A DNA stretch of 64,000 bases, from NCBI RefSeq assembly GCF_003363155.1, contig NZ_QRBE01000018.1, forward strand, positions 18,560 to 82,559, given 5' to 3'. The notes beneath the pieces were generated by a model. The model made no database searches and was not told the origin of the DNA. It worked only from the letters and a program-made list of their open reading frames with translations. The position numbers and the translations under genes are program-made. This document shows positions 8,442-16,587 of this stretch, in pieces (position 1 is the stretch's first letter; each line of letters starts with the position of its first letter). The DNA is from Dyella monticola (GTDB lineage: Bacteria > Pseudomonadota > Gammaproteobacteria > Xanthomonadales > Rhodanobacteraceae).

Positions 8442-9638
8442 TTATACCGGTGCGCCTGCCGGGAACGTTTCCAGCCGCAGGGAGGCCAGGGCCTCCAGCA
8501 ACTGGTCGATATGGGCTTCTTCATGCGCGGCCGATAGCGTGATGCGTAAGCGCGCCTGCCCCTGGGGCACGGTAGGTGGACGAATGGCGACCGCCAGCAG
8601 CCCCTGTGCTTCCAGGGTGCAGGAAGCATCCAGCGCGCGCTGCGCATCGCCGAGCATCAACGGCTGGATGGCGGTGCGTGAAGGCATCAACGGCAGCCCC
8701 AGTTGCGCGGCACCGTGGCGAAAACGCCGGATCGACGCGTTCAATTTTTCGCGACGCCAATGTTCGCTTCGTGCCAGGGTGACGGCACAGAGCGCTGCGG
8801 CGGCAAGCGCCGGAGGCATGGCGGTGGTGTAGATGTAGCTGCGTGCGAATTGGGTCAGCCCGTCGATCAAGGTGGTGGAGCCGGCAACAAACGCGCCGCT
8901 GCAGCCCAGCGCCTTGCCGAGCGTGGCCATCAGGACCGGTACGTCCTGCTCCGTCAAGCCGTCTTCCGCCACGCTGCCGGCGCCATCGTGACCAAGCACG
9001 CCAAGGCCGTGCGCGTCGTCCACCATCAGGCAGGCGTATTCGCTGGCGCATAGGGATGCCAGTTCACGCAGCGGCGCGATATCGCCGTCCATGCTGAACA
9101 CGCCATCGGTGGCGAGCAGGGCACTATCGTCGGTTTCGCTGCACAGTTGGCGCGCGGCCGCCGCAACGTCGGCGTGCGGGTAACGCTTGAGCACAGCCCC
9201 GGCCAACTGCGCGCCATCGAGCAAGCACGCATGGTTGAGCTTGTCCTGCACACACAGCTCGCCCCGTTTAAGCAGCGCCTGCATCACGCCGAGATTGGCC
9301 ATGTAGCCGGTGGAAAACAGCAGCGCCCGCTCGCGCCCGGTCCATTCGGCCAGCGCTTCTTCCAAGGCGGCGTGCTGGCGGCGATGGCCGCAGATGAGAT
9401 GCGCGGAACCGCTGCCGACGCCTGTTTCATCGGCCGCCTGTTTCAAGGCGGCGATCAAGCGTGGATCCTGGGCAAGGCCAAGATAATCGTTGCTGCAAAA
9501 AGCCAGTAGTCGGCGTCCGTTGCTTTCCAGGTAAGGCCCGTCGTAAGCGTCGACGGTACGCAGGCGTCGCTGCAGTCGAGCTTGCGTGCGTTCGGCCGTT
9601 TGGACGGCCAAACGCTCGAGCAGGTCAGGCCGCTGCAT
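8442..9638 (-). CDS. bioF: 8-amino-7-oxononanoate synthase BioF
   Basis: PLP enzyme that condenses pimeloyl-ACP with L-alanine to 8-amino-7-oxononanoate (KAPA) in biotin synthesis. A 398-residue alpha-oxoamine synthase: [19 protein letters not shown], the [11 protein letters not shown] block, [11 protein letters not shown], and the Schiff-base Lys242 in ATLGKALG. Start at 9638 ([10 protein letters not shown]) matches E. coli BioF; longer starts up to 9731 would run inside bioB. It overlaps bioB by 14 bases, and the rhodanese gene starts 29 bases after its end. Confidence 0.95.
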   Translation of the reverse strand: MQRPDLLERLAVQTAERTQARLQRRLRTVDAYDGPYLESNGRRLLAFCSNDYLGLAQDPRLIAALKQAADETGVGSGSAHLICGHRRQHAALEEALAEWTGRERALLFSTGYMANLGVMQALLKRGELCVQDKLNHACLLDGAQLAGAVLKRYPHADVAAAARQLCSETDDSALLATDGVFSMDGDIAPLRELASLCASEYACLMVDDAHGLGVLGHDGAGSVAEDGLTEQDVPVLMATLGKALGCSGAFVAGSTTLIDGLTQFARSYIYTTAMPPALAAAALCAVTLARSEHWRREKLNASIRRFRHGAAQLGLPLMPSRTAIQPLMLGDAQRALDASCTLEAQGLLAVAIRPPTVPQGQARLRITLSAAHEEAHIDQLLEALASLRLETFPAGAPV

Positions 9639-10668
9639 GGCAGCCGCAGCCTTGACCGCAACTGCCTGCTTGTTCGGTTTCGAGAATATCGGCATGGACG
9701 GTGCCTGCGTCCTCGGCCACTTCCAGCGCATGCAAATCCAGGCGGCGGAACAGCGCGCGGTCGTGCTCCACGTCGGGGTTGCCGGTGGTCAGCAGTTTTT
9801 CGCCGTAAAAAATGGAGTTGGCGCCAGCGAAGAAGCACAGGGCTTGCACCGCGTCGTCCATCTGCTGGCGACCCGCGGACAGGCGCACCATCGAGGCGGG
9901 CATCAGAATGCGCGCGACGGCAATCGTGCGCACGAATTCGAACGGATCCAGCGCGTCGGTGCCATGCAGCGGCGTGCCTTCCACTTGCACCAGCTGGTTG
10001 ATCGGCACCGATTGCGGATGTTCAGGTAGATTGGCCAGCGTTTGCAGCAGGCCGGCGCGCTGCGCGCGCGTTTCGCCCATGCCGACGATGCCGCCGCAGC
10101 AGGTTTTCAGGCCGACCTGGCGCACGTGTTCCAGCGTATCCAGGCGATCCTGGTACTGACGCGTGTGGATGATCTCGCCGTAGAACTCCGGCGCGGTGTC
10201 GAGGTTGTGGTTGTAGTAGTCCAGGCCCGACTGTTTGAGTGTCTGTGCCTGCGTTTCGGTGAGCATGCCCAGCGTGGCGCAGGTTTCCAGGCCCAAACCT
10301 TTCACGGCCGCCACGATTTCGGCGACTTGCGCGACATCGCGGTCTTTCGGGCTGCGCCAGGCGGCACCCATGCAGAAGCGGCTGGCGCCTGCGTCCTTGG
10401 CCGCTTTGGCGCGTGCGACTACGGCGTCTATCGACATCAGTTTTTCCGCCTTCACGCCGGTGTGGTAGCGCGCCGCTTGCGGGCAATAGCCGCAATCTTC
10501 CGGGCAGCCGCCGGTCTTGATCGACAGCAAGGTGGACACCTGCACCGCGTTCGGGTCGTGATGAGTGCGGTGCACGCTGTGCGCCCGATGCAGCAACTCG
10601 TTGAACGGAAGGGCAAACAGGGCGACGACTTCGTCGCGGGACCAGTCGTGGCGAAGGGCTGCGGTCAT
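9625..10668 (-). CDS. bioB: Biotin synthase BioB
   Basis: Radical SAM enzyme that inserts sulfur into dethiobiotin, using up its auxiliary [2Fe-2S] cluster as sulfur donor. The CxxxCxxC cluster motif is Cys55, Cys59 and Cys62 ([12 protein letters not shown]). The auxiliary-cluster cysteines appear in FCMGAAW, ETCATLG and [11 protein letters not shown], and the ligand Arg in MVRLSAGR. It is 347 residues. The C-terminus carries an unusual Cys-rich tail, [12 protein letters not shown]. First gene of the operon; bioA and bioD are not in the window. A candidate operator lies about 50-80 bases upstream of the start. Confidence 0.96.
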   Translation of the reverse strand: MTAALRHDWSRDEVVALFALPFNELLHRAHSVHRTHHDPNAVQVSTLLSIKTGGCPEDCGYCPQAARYHTGVKAEKLMSIDAVVARAKAAKDAGASRFCMGAAWRSPKDRDVAQVAEIVAAVKGLGLETCATLGMLTETQAQTLKQSGLDYYNHNLDTAPEFYGEIIHTRQYQDRLDTLEHVRQVGLKTCCGGIVGMGETRAQRAGLLQTLANLPEHPQSVPINQLVQVEGTPLHGTDALDPFEFVRTIAVARILMPASMVRLSAGRQQMDDAVQALCFFAGANSIFYGEKLLTTGNPDVEHDRALFRRLDLHALEVAEDAGTVHADILETEQAGSCGQGCGCHAAA

Positions 10669-10717
10669 GGGGAACTCCGGGAAACCGACGCACAGTGTGG
10701 GAGCCGCCCTGGAGGGC

Positions 10718-10749
10718 TGTCAACTCAGTTCGGGTGCGGATAGTTGACG
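10718..10749. promoter_or_regulatory. Candidate BirA-type biotin operator
   Basis: An inverted repeat, TGTCAACT (10718-10725), 16 bases, then AGTTGACG (10742-10749), lies between bioB and the divergent small membrane-protein gene. Its form and spacing resemble the known BirA operator (TTGTAAACC...GGTTTACAA) with C for the fourth base. The left arm read on the minus strand gives TTGACA, a perfect -35 box for bioB, so a bound repressor would block that promoter. The -10 (CACACT-like) is weak. The match to BirA is an inference. Confidence 0.4.
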
Positions 10750-10806
10750 GCAGGGGAGGGGACGAAACCGCTACCATTCCCCTTCATCTATCGAAGGAGT
10801 CGATCC

Positions 10807-11013
10807 ATGAGTTCAGGTCAGGGCAGCGCCGGGAATGTGATTGCAGCCGTCTGCAGCTTGTTCATTCCGGGCCTGGGGCAACTGGTGCAGGGACGCTTTC
10901 TGAAGGCCGTGGTGATGTTTGTGCTGGCGGCCATCCTCTGGTTCTTCTGGCTGGGATGGATCATCCACCTGTGGTCGATCCTCGACGCGGCCTTGTTCAA
11001 GCCCCATACCTGA
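10807..11013 (+). CDS. Small two-helix membrane protein
   Basis: A 68-residue hydrophobic protein of unknown function. After a short Gly/Ser-rich start it has AAVCSLFIPGLGQLVQGR, resembling the turn motif of TM2-like small membrane proteins, then a strongly hydrophobic segment (FVLAAILWFFWLGWIIHLW) likely spanning the inner membrane. The ATG at 10807 follows GAAGGAGT by about seven bases. It is divergent from bioB and shares the intergenic region with the candidate operator; comF follows 15 bases later. No firm family assignment. Confidence 0.75.
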   Translation: MSSGQGSAGNVIAAVCSLFIPGLGQLVQGRFLKAVVMFVLAAILWFFWLGWIIHLWSILDAALFKPHT

Positions 11014-11028
11014 TCGACGTAGTTGCGC

Positions 11029-11742
11029 ATGGACGCGCCGATCCGTTGGCTTTGCGCACTGCACGGCTGGTTGCTGCCCTGGCGATGCCTGCTTTGCGGC
11101 GACGCTGGCGCAGATGGCATGGATCTTTGCGCCGAATGCGCGGCGGAACTGCCACGTAATACCCATCGCTGCCGGCGTTGCGCCTTGCCGCTGCCGATCT
11201 CGGCGTCGCAGTGTGGCCGCTGTCAACGCAAGCCACCCCCGTGGGATACGGCATGGGCACCTTTCCGTTACGCCTGGCCGTTGGACCGGTTGGAAACGCG
11301 CTTCAAATTCCATCGCGACCTGGCCGCCGGACGCGCATTGGCGGCCATGTGGTTGCGCGAGCCACCGCCCCTGGACATGCCGGCACTCATCCTGCCCGTG
11401 CCCTTGCACCGACGTCGCTTGCGCCAGCGTGGCTATAACCAGACCGTAGAACTGGCGCGGCCGCTTGCGCGTGCATGGGATGTGCCCTGTCGACACGATC
11501 TGCTGCAGCGTACCCGGCACACCGATGCGCAAACGGGCTTAGACGCCGTCGCGCGGCGACGCAATTTGCGCCACGCCTTCGTGCTGAATCCAGCGATCGC
11601 GTTACCGCCGCACGTGGCCGTGCTCGACGATGTGTTTACCACCGGCGCGACGCTGGCTGAGTGCACGCGTGTCCTCAAGCGAGCCGGCGTTGCGCGTGTG
11701 GATGTGTGGGCGTTGGCGCGGGCGCCGATCCCTCATCAGTAG
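11029..11742 (+). CDS. comF: ComF family protein (phosphoribosyltransferase fold)
   Basis: A 237-residue ComF-like protein, linked in other bacteria to DNA uptake and natural transformation. N-terminal Cys pairs CLLCG, CAEC, CRRC and CGRC look like a double zinc ribbon. The C-terminal half is a type I PRTase domain with the PRPP loop VAVLDDVFTTGAT. Also present are LPVPLHRRRLRQRGYNQ and a conserved TRHTDAQTGL block. The ATG at 11029 is preferred to the TTG at 11023. In many proteobacteria this gene (gntX) neighbours bioH; here it lies just beyond the bio operon. Convergent with ubiA. Confidence 0.9.
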   Translation: MDAPIRWLCALHGWLLPWRCLLCGDAGADGMDLCAECAAELPRNTHRCRRCALPLPISASQCGRCQRKPPPWDTAWAPFRYAWPLDRLETRFKFHRDLAAGRALAAMWLREPPPLDMPALILPVPLHRRRLRQRGYNQTVELARPLARAWDVPCRHDLLQRTRHTDAQTGLDAVARRRNLRHAFVLNPAIALPPHVAVLDDVFTTGATLAECTRVLKRAGVARVDVWALARAPIPHQ

Positions 11743-11745
11743 CCG

Positions 11746-12771
11746 TCAGCGGATCGCCAGGGCCAGCGCAATGCCTACCCACAACACCAGCCCGACCCAG
11801 TTGTTGTGGCGAAACGCGACCAGACATGCAGTGCGTTCGCGATGGCGGATCAACCACTGCTGCCAACCGAACAACCCGCACGTGGCCGCGATGGCGACCC
11901 AGTACGGCCAACCCAGATGGTCGCGTGTACCAACCATCACCATCGCCACCACAAAGGTCACCATGAGGATGCCGATGATCGGCACGTCCGCGTCGCCAAA
12001 CAGGATGGCCGTGGAGCGCGCGCCGGCTTTGAGGTCGTCCTCGCGATCGACCATGGCGTACTCGGTGTCATAGACCACCGACCACAGAATGTTGGCGATG
12101 AACAACAGCCAGCCCACCGGTGGCACGGTGTTCTGGATCGCTGCGAACGCCATCGGAATGGACCAGCCGAACGCCGCGCCCAGCACCACCTGGGGGAGGT
12201 CCGTATAGCGCTTGGTAAAGGGATAGAGCGCCGCCAGCGCGGCGCCGATGAAGGAAAGCTTGATGGTCAGCGCGTTGGTCATCAGCACCAACAGGAAGGC
12301 GAAAACCAAGAGGCTTACGAACACGATCAGCGCTTCGCGCGCGGTGATGCGGCCGGAGGCGATGGGCCTTCCCGCGGTTCGCGCCACCTGTGGATCGAGC
12401 CTGCGGTCGGCGAAATCGTTGATGGCGCAACCGGCGGCACGCATCGCGAAGACGCCCAGGGTAAAGATGATCAAAGGCTTCCATGGGGGGAAATCCCCAC
12501 CCGCCAGCCACAGCGCCCACCACGTCGGCCATAGCAGGAGCAATGCGCCGATGGGGCGGTCCATGCGGGTCAGCACAAGAATGTCGTGCGCTTTCTGGCG
12601 ATGCTGATCGGGCAGCTTTTGCAGCAGAAAATCCAGCACTCGCGCAGCACGTGTGGAGCTGTCGGCCGGTCGTGTCGGCTGCTCCCGGTTGCTGGGTGGG
12701 ACGGCGCGCGAGCGATGCGGCGCAGGTGCCGGGGACGTGCGCCGGGGGCGCTTGCGGGAAGTCGGAGCCAT
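11746..12771 (-). CDS. ubiA: 4-hydroxybenzoate polyprenyltransferase UbiA
   Basis: Inner-membrane prenyltransferase that joins the polyprenyl tail to 4-hydroxybenzoate in ubiquinone synthesis. The core starts with RMDRPIGALLLLWPTWWALW as in E. coli UbiA. The two Mg-diphosphate motifs are NDFADRRLD (residues 118-126) and YDTEYAMVDREDD. Several hydrophobic helices follow. The first 45 or so residues are a Pro/Arg/Ser-rich extension not usual for the family; a GTG at 12639 could be an internal start, but no clear ribosome-binding site precedes it. Its end lies four bases from that of comF. Confidence 0.93.
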   Translation of the reverse strand: MAPTSRKRPRRTSPAPAPHRSRAVPPSNREQPTRPADSSTRAARVLDFLLQKLPDQHRQKAHDILVLTRMDRPIGALLLLWPTWWALWLAGGDFPPWKPLIIFTLGVFAMRAAGCAINDFADRRLDPQVARTAGRPIASGRITAREALIVFVSLLVFAFLLVLMTNALTIKLSFIGAALAALYPFTKRYTDLPQVVLGAAFGWSIPMAFAAIQNTVPPVGWLLFIANILWSVVYDTEYAMVDREDDLKAGARSTAILFGDADVPIIGILMVTFVVAMVMVGTRDHLGWPYWVAIAATCGLFGWQQWLIRHRERTACLVAFRHNNWVGLVLWVGIALALAIR

Positions 12772-12892
12772 ACCCCAAGTGTAGCGTGCCCCTTTTATCC
12801 AGAAAGCGCGCCGTACCCGAACCGGTAGTACAGTCTCGCGCCAAGGGGCCTGTCCGGGTCGTTATGCCGCATTAGGGTGGGGTGGGTCGTTC

Positions 12893-13279
12893 ATGAGTGC
12901 AGCCATTGGTCATATCGCTCTGATCGTGCGCGATCCCTCGCGTACCGCAGACCTGTTTGCGGGCGTGTTAGGTGCAAGGGTGATCCCTGACTGCCCCGAC
13001 GATGATGGACACCCGCAGGCCTTCGCGAAATTCGGCGGGGTGTGGTTCGTATTGCGACAGGGTGACGGCCCTTCCTGCCGCAATGGCGATCACATCGCCT
13101 TCGAAGTCGACCGCGATGAACTCATCGCCTGCGCGCACAAACTGGCCACCTACGACGTCGAGCATTTCATGGCGCGCGAAGACACCGCGCTGTATTTCAT
13201 GGATTACGACAACCACGTTTTCGAACTGGATGCAGGCGGTTCGATGGATGAGGTACTCGCCGGACAGCTTTTAGCCTGA
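12893..13279 (+). CDS. FosX/FosA-like glyoxalase-fold (VOC) protein
   Basis: A 128-residue vicinal-oxygen-chelate protein resembling fosfomycin-inactivating FosX/FosA. It has the order GHIALIVRD, GDHIAFEV and YFMDYDNHVFELDAG, giving metal ligands His7, His67 and Glu111. Aligned by eye to Listeria FosX, the catalytic Glu44 position falls on Gln42, so FosX-type hydrolysis is uncertain. The start at 12893 follows a G-rich GGGTGGGGTGGG sequence. It stands alone between ubiA (divergent) and dsdA. It may instead be a generic VOC detoxification enzyme. Confidence 0.7.
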   Translation: MSAAIGHIALIVRDPSRTADLFAGVLGARVIPDCPDDDGHPQAFAKFGGVWFVLRQGDGPSCRNGDHIAFEVDRDELIACAHKLATYDVEHFMAREDTALYFMDYDNHVFELDAGGSMDEVLAGQLLA

Positions 13280-13388
13280 GGTTGCCTGCAGGGCGCAAGC
13301 GACACACCTGATCAAGTCGGCGGCATTCCCCGCGGCCATTGCGCGAACGCGCCTACCCGACATGCTGGAGGCCGGCGGCACATCCGCC

Positions 13389-13405
13389 GTTACGTGCGAC
13401 GTAAC
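13389..13405. promoter_or_regulatory. Perfect dyad upstream of dsdA
   Basis: GTTACGT, three bases, ACGTAAC forms a perfect 17-base palindrome 31 bases before the dsdA start. Its size and position fit a dimeric repressor or activator site. The regulator is not identified; no DsdC-like gene is in the window. Confidence 0.4.
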
Positions 13406-13436
13406 ATGGTGACGTTTTAGCATCGAGCGCCGCGCC

Positions 13437-14762
13437 ATGACCCATACACCTGCCCAAGAAGCCCTGTGGGCGACGTTGCGGCTGAAAAGGCCCGTGATGT
13501 GGATAAACCCCTATCTGGGAGAACGCCCGTTGGGCTGGGCGCCCACGCAGGCTGAACGTTCGGCTGCGCAAGCAAGGTTCGCGCGCTGCGAACCATTGCT
13601 TGCGGCGCTGTTTCCCGAGCTCGCCGCGTGCGGCGGCAAGGTGGAATCCAGCCTTGCGCCCGCACCAGCGCTGCAACATGCCATGGATCGGCAAGGAGCC
13701 ACGGGCCAAGCGTGGTTTATAAAGCGGGACGATAGCTTGCCGGTGGCCGGTTCCATCAAGGCGCGTGGCGGATTCCATGAAGTCCTGGCGCTCGCCGAAG
13801 CGCTCGCCGAAACACAGGGTCTGTGCGCGAAGGGCAATCCCTTGCTGCTTGCCTCGAGCGAGGCGCGCAGCCTTTTTTCGCACCATACCATCGCGGTGGG
13901 AAGCACGGGAAATCTCGGCTTGAGCATTGGCACGATGGCCGCCGCGCTCGGCTTTCAGGCCGTGGTGCACATGTCCGTCGATGCGAAGGAATGGAAGAAG
14001 CAACGGCTAAGAGCGCGTGGCGTACGTGTAGTGGAACATGCAGGCGACTATGCGCAAGCCGTTGCGGCGGGGCGTGCGCAGGCATTGATCGAACCTCGCT
14101 GCCATTTTGTCGACGACGAAAATTCGAAGATGCTGTTCCTGGGATACGCCGCCTGCGCGGACCATCTGGCGATGCAGCTGGCGCAGGCCGGGCGCCCGGT
14201 GGGCGCGTCGCGGCCGCTGTGCGTCTATATCCCCAGCGGCGTCGGCGGTGCGCCGGGTGGCATCATCCACGGACTGAAGGCGCTTTTTGGCGAGCACGTT
14301 CACTGCTTCATCGCCGAACCGGTGGCGTCACCGTGCATGCTCGTTCAGATTGCCAGCCATTCCAGCCGTCCTCTCTCTGTCTACGACATCGGCCTGGACA
14401 ACCGCACCGAGGCGGACGGGCTGGCGGTAGCGTTGGCATCGCAACTGGCCAGTCCGCTCATGCAGGCGCAGCTCTCGGGCGTATTCACTGTCACCGATGA
14501 CCAACTGTTCGATCAGTTGCTGGCGGTCAAGCAGGCCACCGGCATCGACCTGGAACCCTCTGCGGCTGCCGCCGTCGATGGCCCTGTGCGGCTGATCGAA
14601 TCGTCCGAGGGGATGCAGTATCTGCATCGTCATCACCTCGAGCCGGGCAAAGCCACCCATGTCATCTGGGCGACGGGAGGTGCATTGGTACCTGTGCAAG
14701 AACACCAGCGATTTCAACAGCGCGCATTGACGCAAGCCGCGTCAAGGAACACTCACGCCTGA
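13437..14762 (+). CDS. dsdA: D-serine ammonia-lyase (dehydratase)
   Basis: PLP enzyme that converts D-serine to pyruvate and ammonia. Its 441 residues match E. coli DsdA (442). The Schiff-base Lys108 is in GSIKARGG (E. coli Lys118). Also seen are FIKRDDSLPV, the phosphate loop GSTGNLGLS, the YIPSGVGGAPGG glycine loop and a C-terminal VIWATGGALVP. E. coli dsdA sits with the permease dsdX and activator dsdC; neither is here. The last 10 bases overlap the end of ilvA (convergent). Confidence 0.95.
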   Translation: MTHTPAQEALWATLRLKRPVMWINPYLGERPLGWAPTQAERSAAQARFARCEPLLAALFPELAACGGKVESSLAPAPALQHAMDRQGATGQAWFIKRDDSLPVAGSIKARGGFHEVLALAEALAETQGLCAKGNPLLLASSEARSLFSHHTIAVGSTGNLGLSIGTMAAALGFQAVVHMSVDAKEWKKQRLRARGVRVVEHAGDYAQAVAAGRAQALIEPRCHFVDDENSKMLFLGYAACADHLAMQLAQAGRPVGASRPLCVYIPSGVGGAPGGIIHGLKALFGEHVHCFIAEPVASPCMLVQIASHSSRPLSVYDIGLDNRTEADGLAVALASQLASPLMQAQLSGVFTVTDDQLFDQLLAVKQATGIDLEPSAAAAVDGPVRLIESSEGMQYLHRHHLEPGKATHVIWATGGALVPVQEHQRFQQRALTQAASRNTHA

Positions 14763-16318
14763 GCGCACAACAGTAAGCGATAGGCAGGGTTGTCGCTCTC
14801 ATCGACATACGCATAACCGAGCGTCGTGAGAAAATCGTCAAGCAGTGCGAGCTCGCTCGATGGCACCTGGATGCCGACCAGGATGCGTCCGTAATCTGCA
14901 CCATGGTTGCGATAGTGGAACAGGCTGATGTTCCAGTCCGGATGCATGCGTTCCAGAAAGCGCGCCAATGCACCCGGACGCTCGGGGAAATCGAAGCGAT
15001 ACAGGCGCTCGTCATGGGCAAGCGGAGAGCGTCCACCGATCATGTGGCGCAGATGCAGCTTTGCAAGCTCATCGTCGGTCAGATCGAGCACACCAAAATC
15101 GTTGGCGCGGAAGGCGTCGGTCAAGGCCTCGCGTTCGCCGCGGCGCGCGGTTTGCACACCCACGAATATATGCGCAGCGCGCGCATCGCCGATGCGATAA
15201 TTGAATTCGGTGATGGAATGCTGGCCCAGCGCCATGCAAAAGCGCCGAAAGCTGCCGCGTTGCTCGGGAATGGTGACCGCGAACACGGCTTCGCGCTGCT
15301 CGCCGACTTCTGCCCGTTCGGCGACGAAGCGCAACCGATCGAAATTCATATTGGCGCCGGAGACAACCGCCACCAACGCGCCTTCGACGGAACCGTTCGC
15401 GGCAACGTATTGTTTCAGGCCCGCCAGCGCCAACGCGCCGGAAGGCTCGGGAATGCTGCGCGTATCCTGATAGATGTCGCGGATCGCCGCGCAGATGGCG
15501 TCGGTATCCACGCGCAGTACGTCATCCAGATACTGCTGGCATAGCGCAAAGGTCAGCGCACCGACCTGCTTCACCGCAGTGCCGTCGGCGAACAGGCCCA
15601 CTTCGTCGAGCAGTACGCGTTCGCCGGCTTCGAGCGCGCGCGCCATGGCGTCGGCGTCGCTGGCCTGCACACCGATCACACGCACATCCGGCCTGCGCGC
15701 CTTGATCACCGCGGCCACGCCCGCCGCCAGCCCGCCGCCGCCGATCGGGACGAACACCGCATGCAACGGCGCATGATGTTGGGCCAGCAGCTCCAGGCCG
15801 ATGGTGGCCTGGCCGGCGATCACCTCCAGATCGTCGAAGGGATGAACCAATGTGGCACCGCGTTCATCGCGCAAGCGCTGGGCTTCGGCCTGTGCGTCGC
15901 TGTAGGAGTCACCGTGCAGGATCACATCCGCATAGGCACCGCCGAAGCGGCGCACCGCATCGACTTTGACCTGCGGCGCCGTCTGCGGCATCACGATGGT
16001 GGCATGCATCTTCAAGCGTGACGCCGCAAGCGCCACGCCTTGCGCATGATTGCCGGCCGAGGCGGCAATCACACCGCGCTCGCGCTCGGAGGGGTCGAGC
16101 TGCGCCATGCGGTTGTACGCGCCACGCAGCTTGAATGAAAACACCGGTTGTTGATCTTCCCGCTTGAGCCATACATCCGCACCCAGTCGCGCGGAAAGCA
16201 GCGATGCGCGCTCCAGTGACGTGTGCTGCGCCACTTCATAGACGCGCGCCGTTTCGGCGCGTCGCAACACGGAGGCGGCGGTCGGCGCCGCTTCCCGTTC
16301 GGCAAGCTGTGCGTTCAT
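14753..16318 (-). CDS. ilvA: Biosynthetic threonine deaminase IlvA
   Basis: PLP enzyme that turns threonine into 2-oxobutyrate, the first step to isoleucine, normally inhibited by Ile. It is 521 residues with a fold-type II catalytic domain (Lys63 in FSFKLRGAY, SAGNHAQGVA, IGGGGLAAG) and two C-terminal ACT-like modules from about residue 340 (AVFAVTIPEQRGSFRRF and LYRFDFPERPGALARF). Last gene of the leu-ilv operon; its start overlaps the end of ilvM by four bases. Its stop lies inside the end of dsdA. Confidence 0.96.
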   Translation of the reverse strand: MNAQLAEREAAPTAASVLRRAETARVYEVAQHTSLERASLLSARLGADVWLKREDQQPVFSFKLRGAYNRMAQLDPSERERGVIAASAGNHAQGVALAASRLKMHATIVMPQTAPQVKVDAVRRFGGAYADVILHGDSYSDAQAEAQRLRDERGATLVHPFDDLEVIAGQATIGLELLAQHHAPLHAVFVPIGGGGLAAGVAAVIKARRPDVRVIGVQASDADAMARALEAGERVLLDEVGLFADGTAVKQVGALTFALCQQYLDDVLRVDTDAICAAIRDIYQDTRSIPEPSGALALAGLKQYVAANGSVEGALVAVVSGANMNFDRLRFVAERAEVGEQREAVFAVTIPEQRGSFRRFCMALGQHSITEFNYRIGDARAAHIFVGVQTARRGEREALTDAFRANDFGVLDLTDDELAKLHLRHMIGGRSPLAHDERLYRFDFPERPGALARFLERMHPDWNISLFHYRNHGADYGRILVGIQVPSSELALLDDFLTTLGYAYVDESDNPAYRLLLCAQA

Positions 16319-16554
16319 GCGTGCGTGGCGTGTTGTACTTGCAGGACGTCCACCAGTTTGCGTGTCTGCTGCAGGATCTGTGCGAGCACGGCATTGTCGC
16401 CGCGCACGGTCAAAAGAAGATGCGATACCGCGGGATCGGCGGTGGGAGCCACGGTCAAGGTATCGATGTTGTGCCCACGTGCGGCAAACAGGCCCGCGAC
16501 ACGAACCAGCGCGCCGGCTTCATTCTGCAGAAGGATGGAAAGCGTGTGTTGCAT
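16315..16554 (-). CDS. ilvM: Acetolactate synthase small (regulatory) subunit, IlvM type
   Basis: A 79-residue ACT-domain protein: LSILLQNEAGALVRVAGLFAARG followed by IDTLTVAPT. It would bind the large subunit encoded next door (16588-18462) and tune its activity. The size matches IlvM (about 87) rather than the longer IlvH (about 163), so only one ACT domain is present. It is spaced 33 bases from ilvG and overlaps ilvA by four bases. Confidence 0.92.
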   Translation of the reverse strand: MQHTLSILLQNEAGALVRVAGLFAARGHNIDTLTVAPTADPAVSHLLLTVRGDNAVLAQILQQTRKLVDVLQVQHATHA

Positions 16555-16587
16555 GGCCTGATCCTGTCGTGTGTAGCGTTTAGGGGG

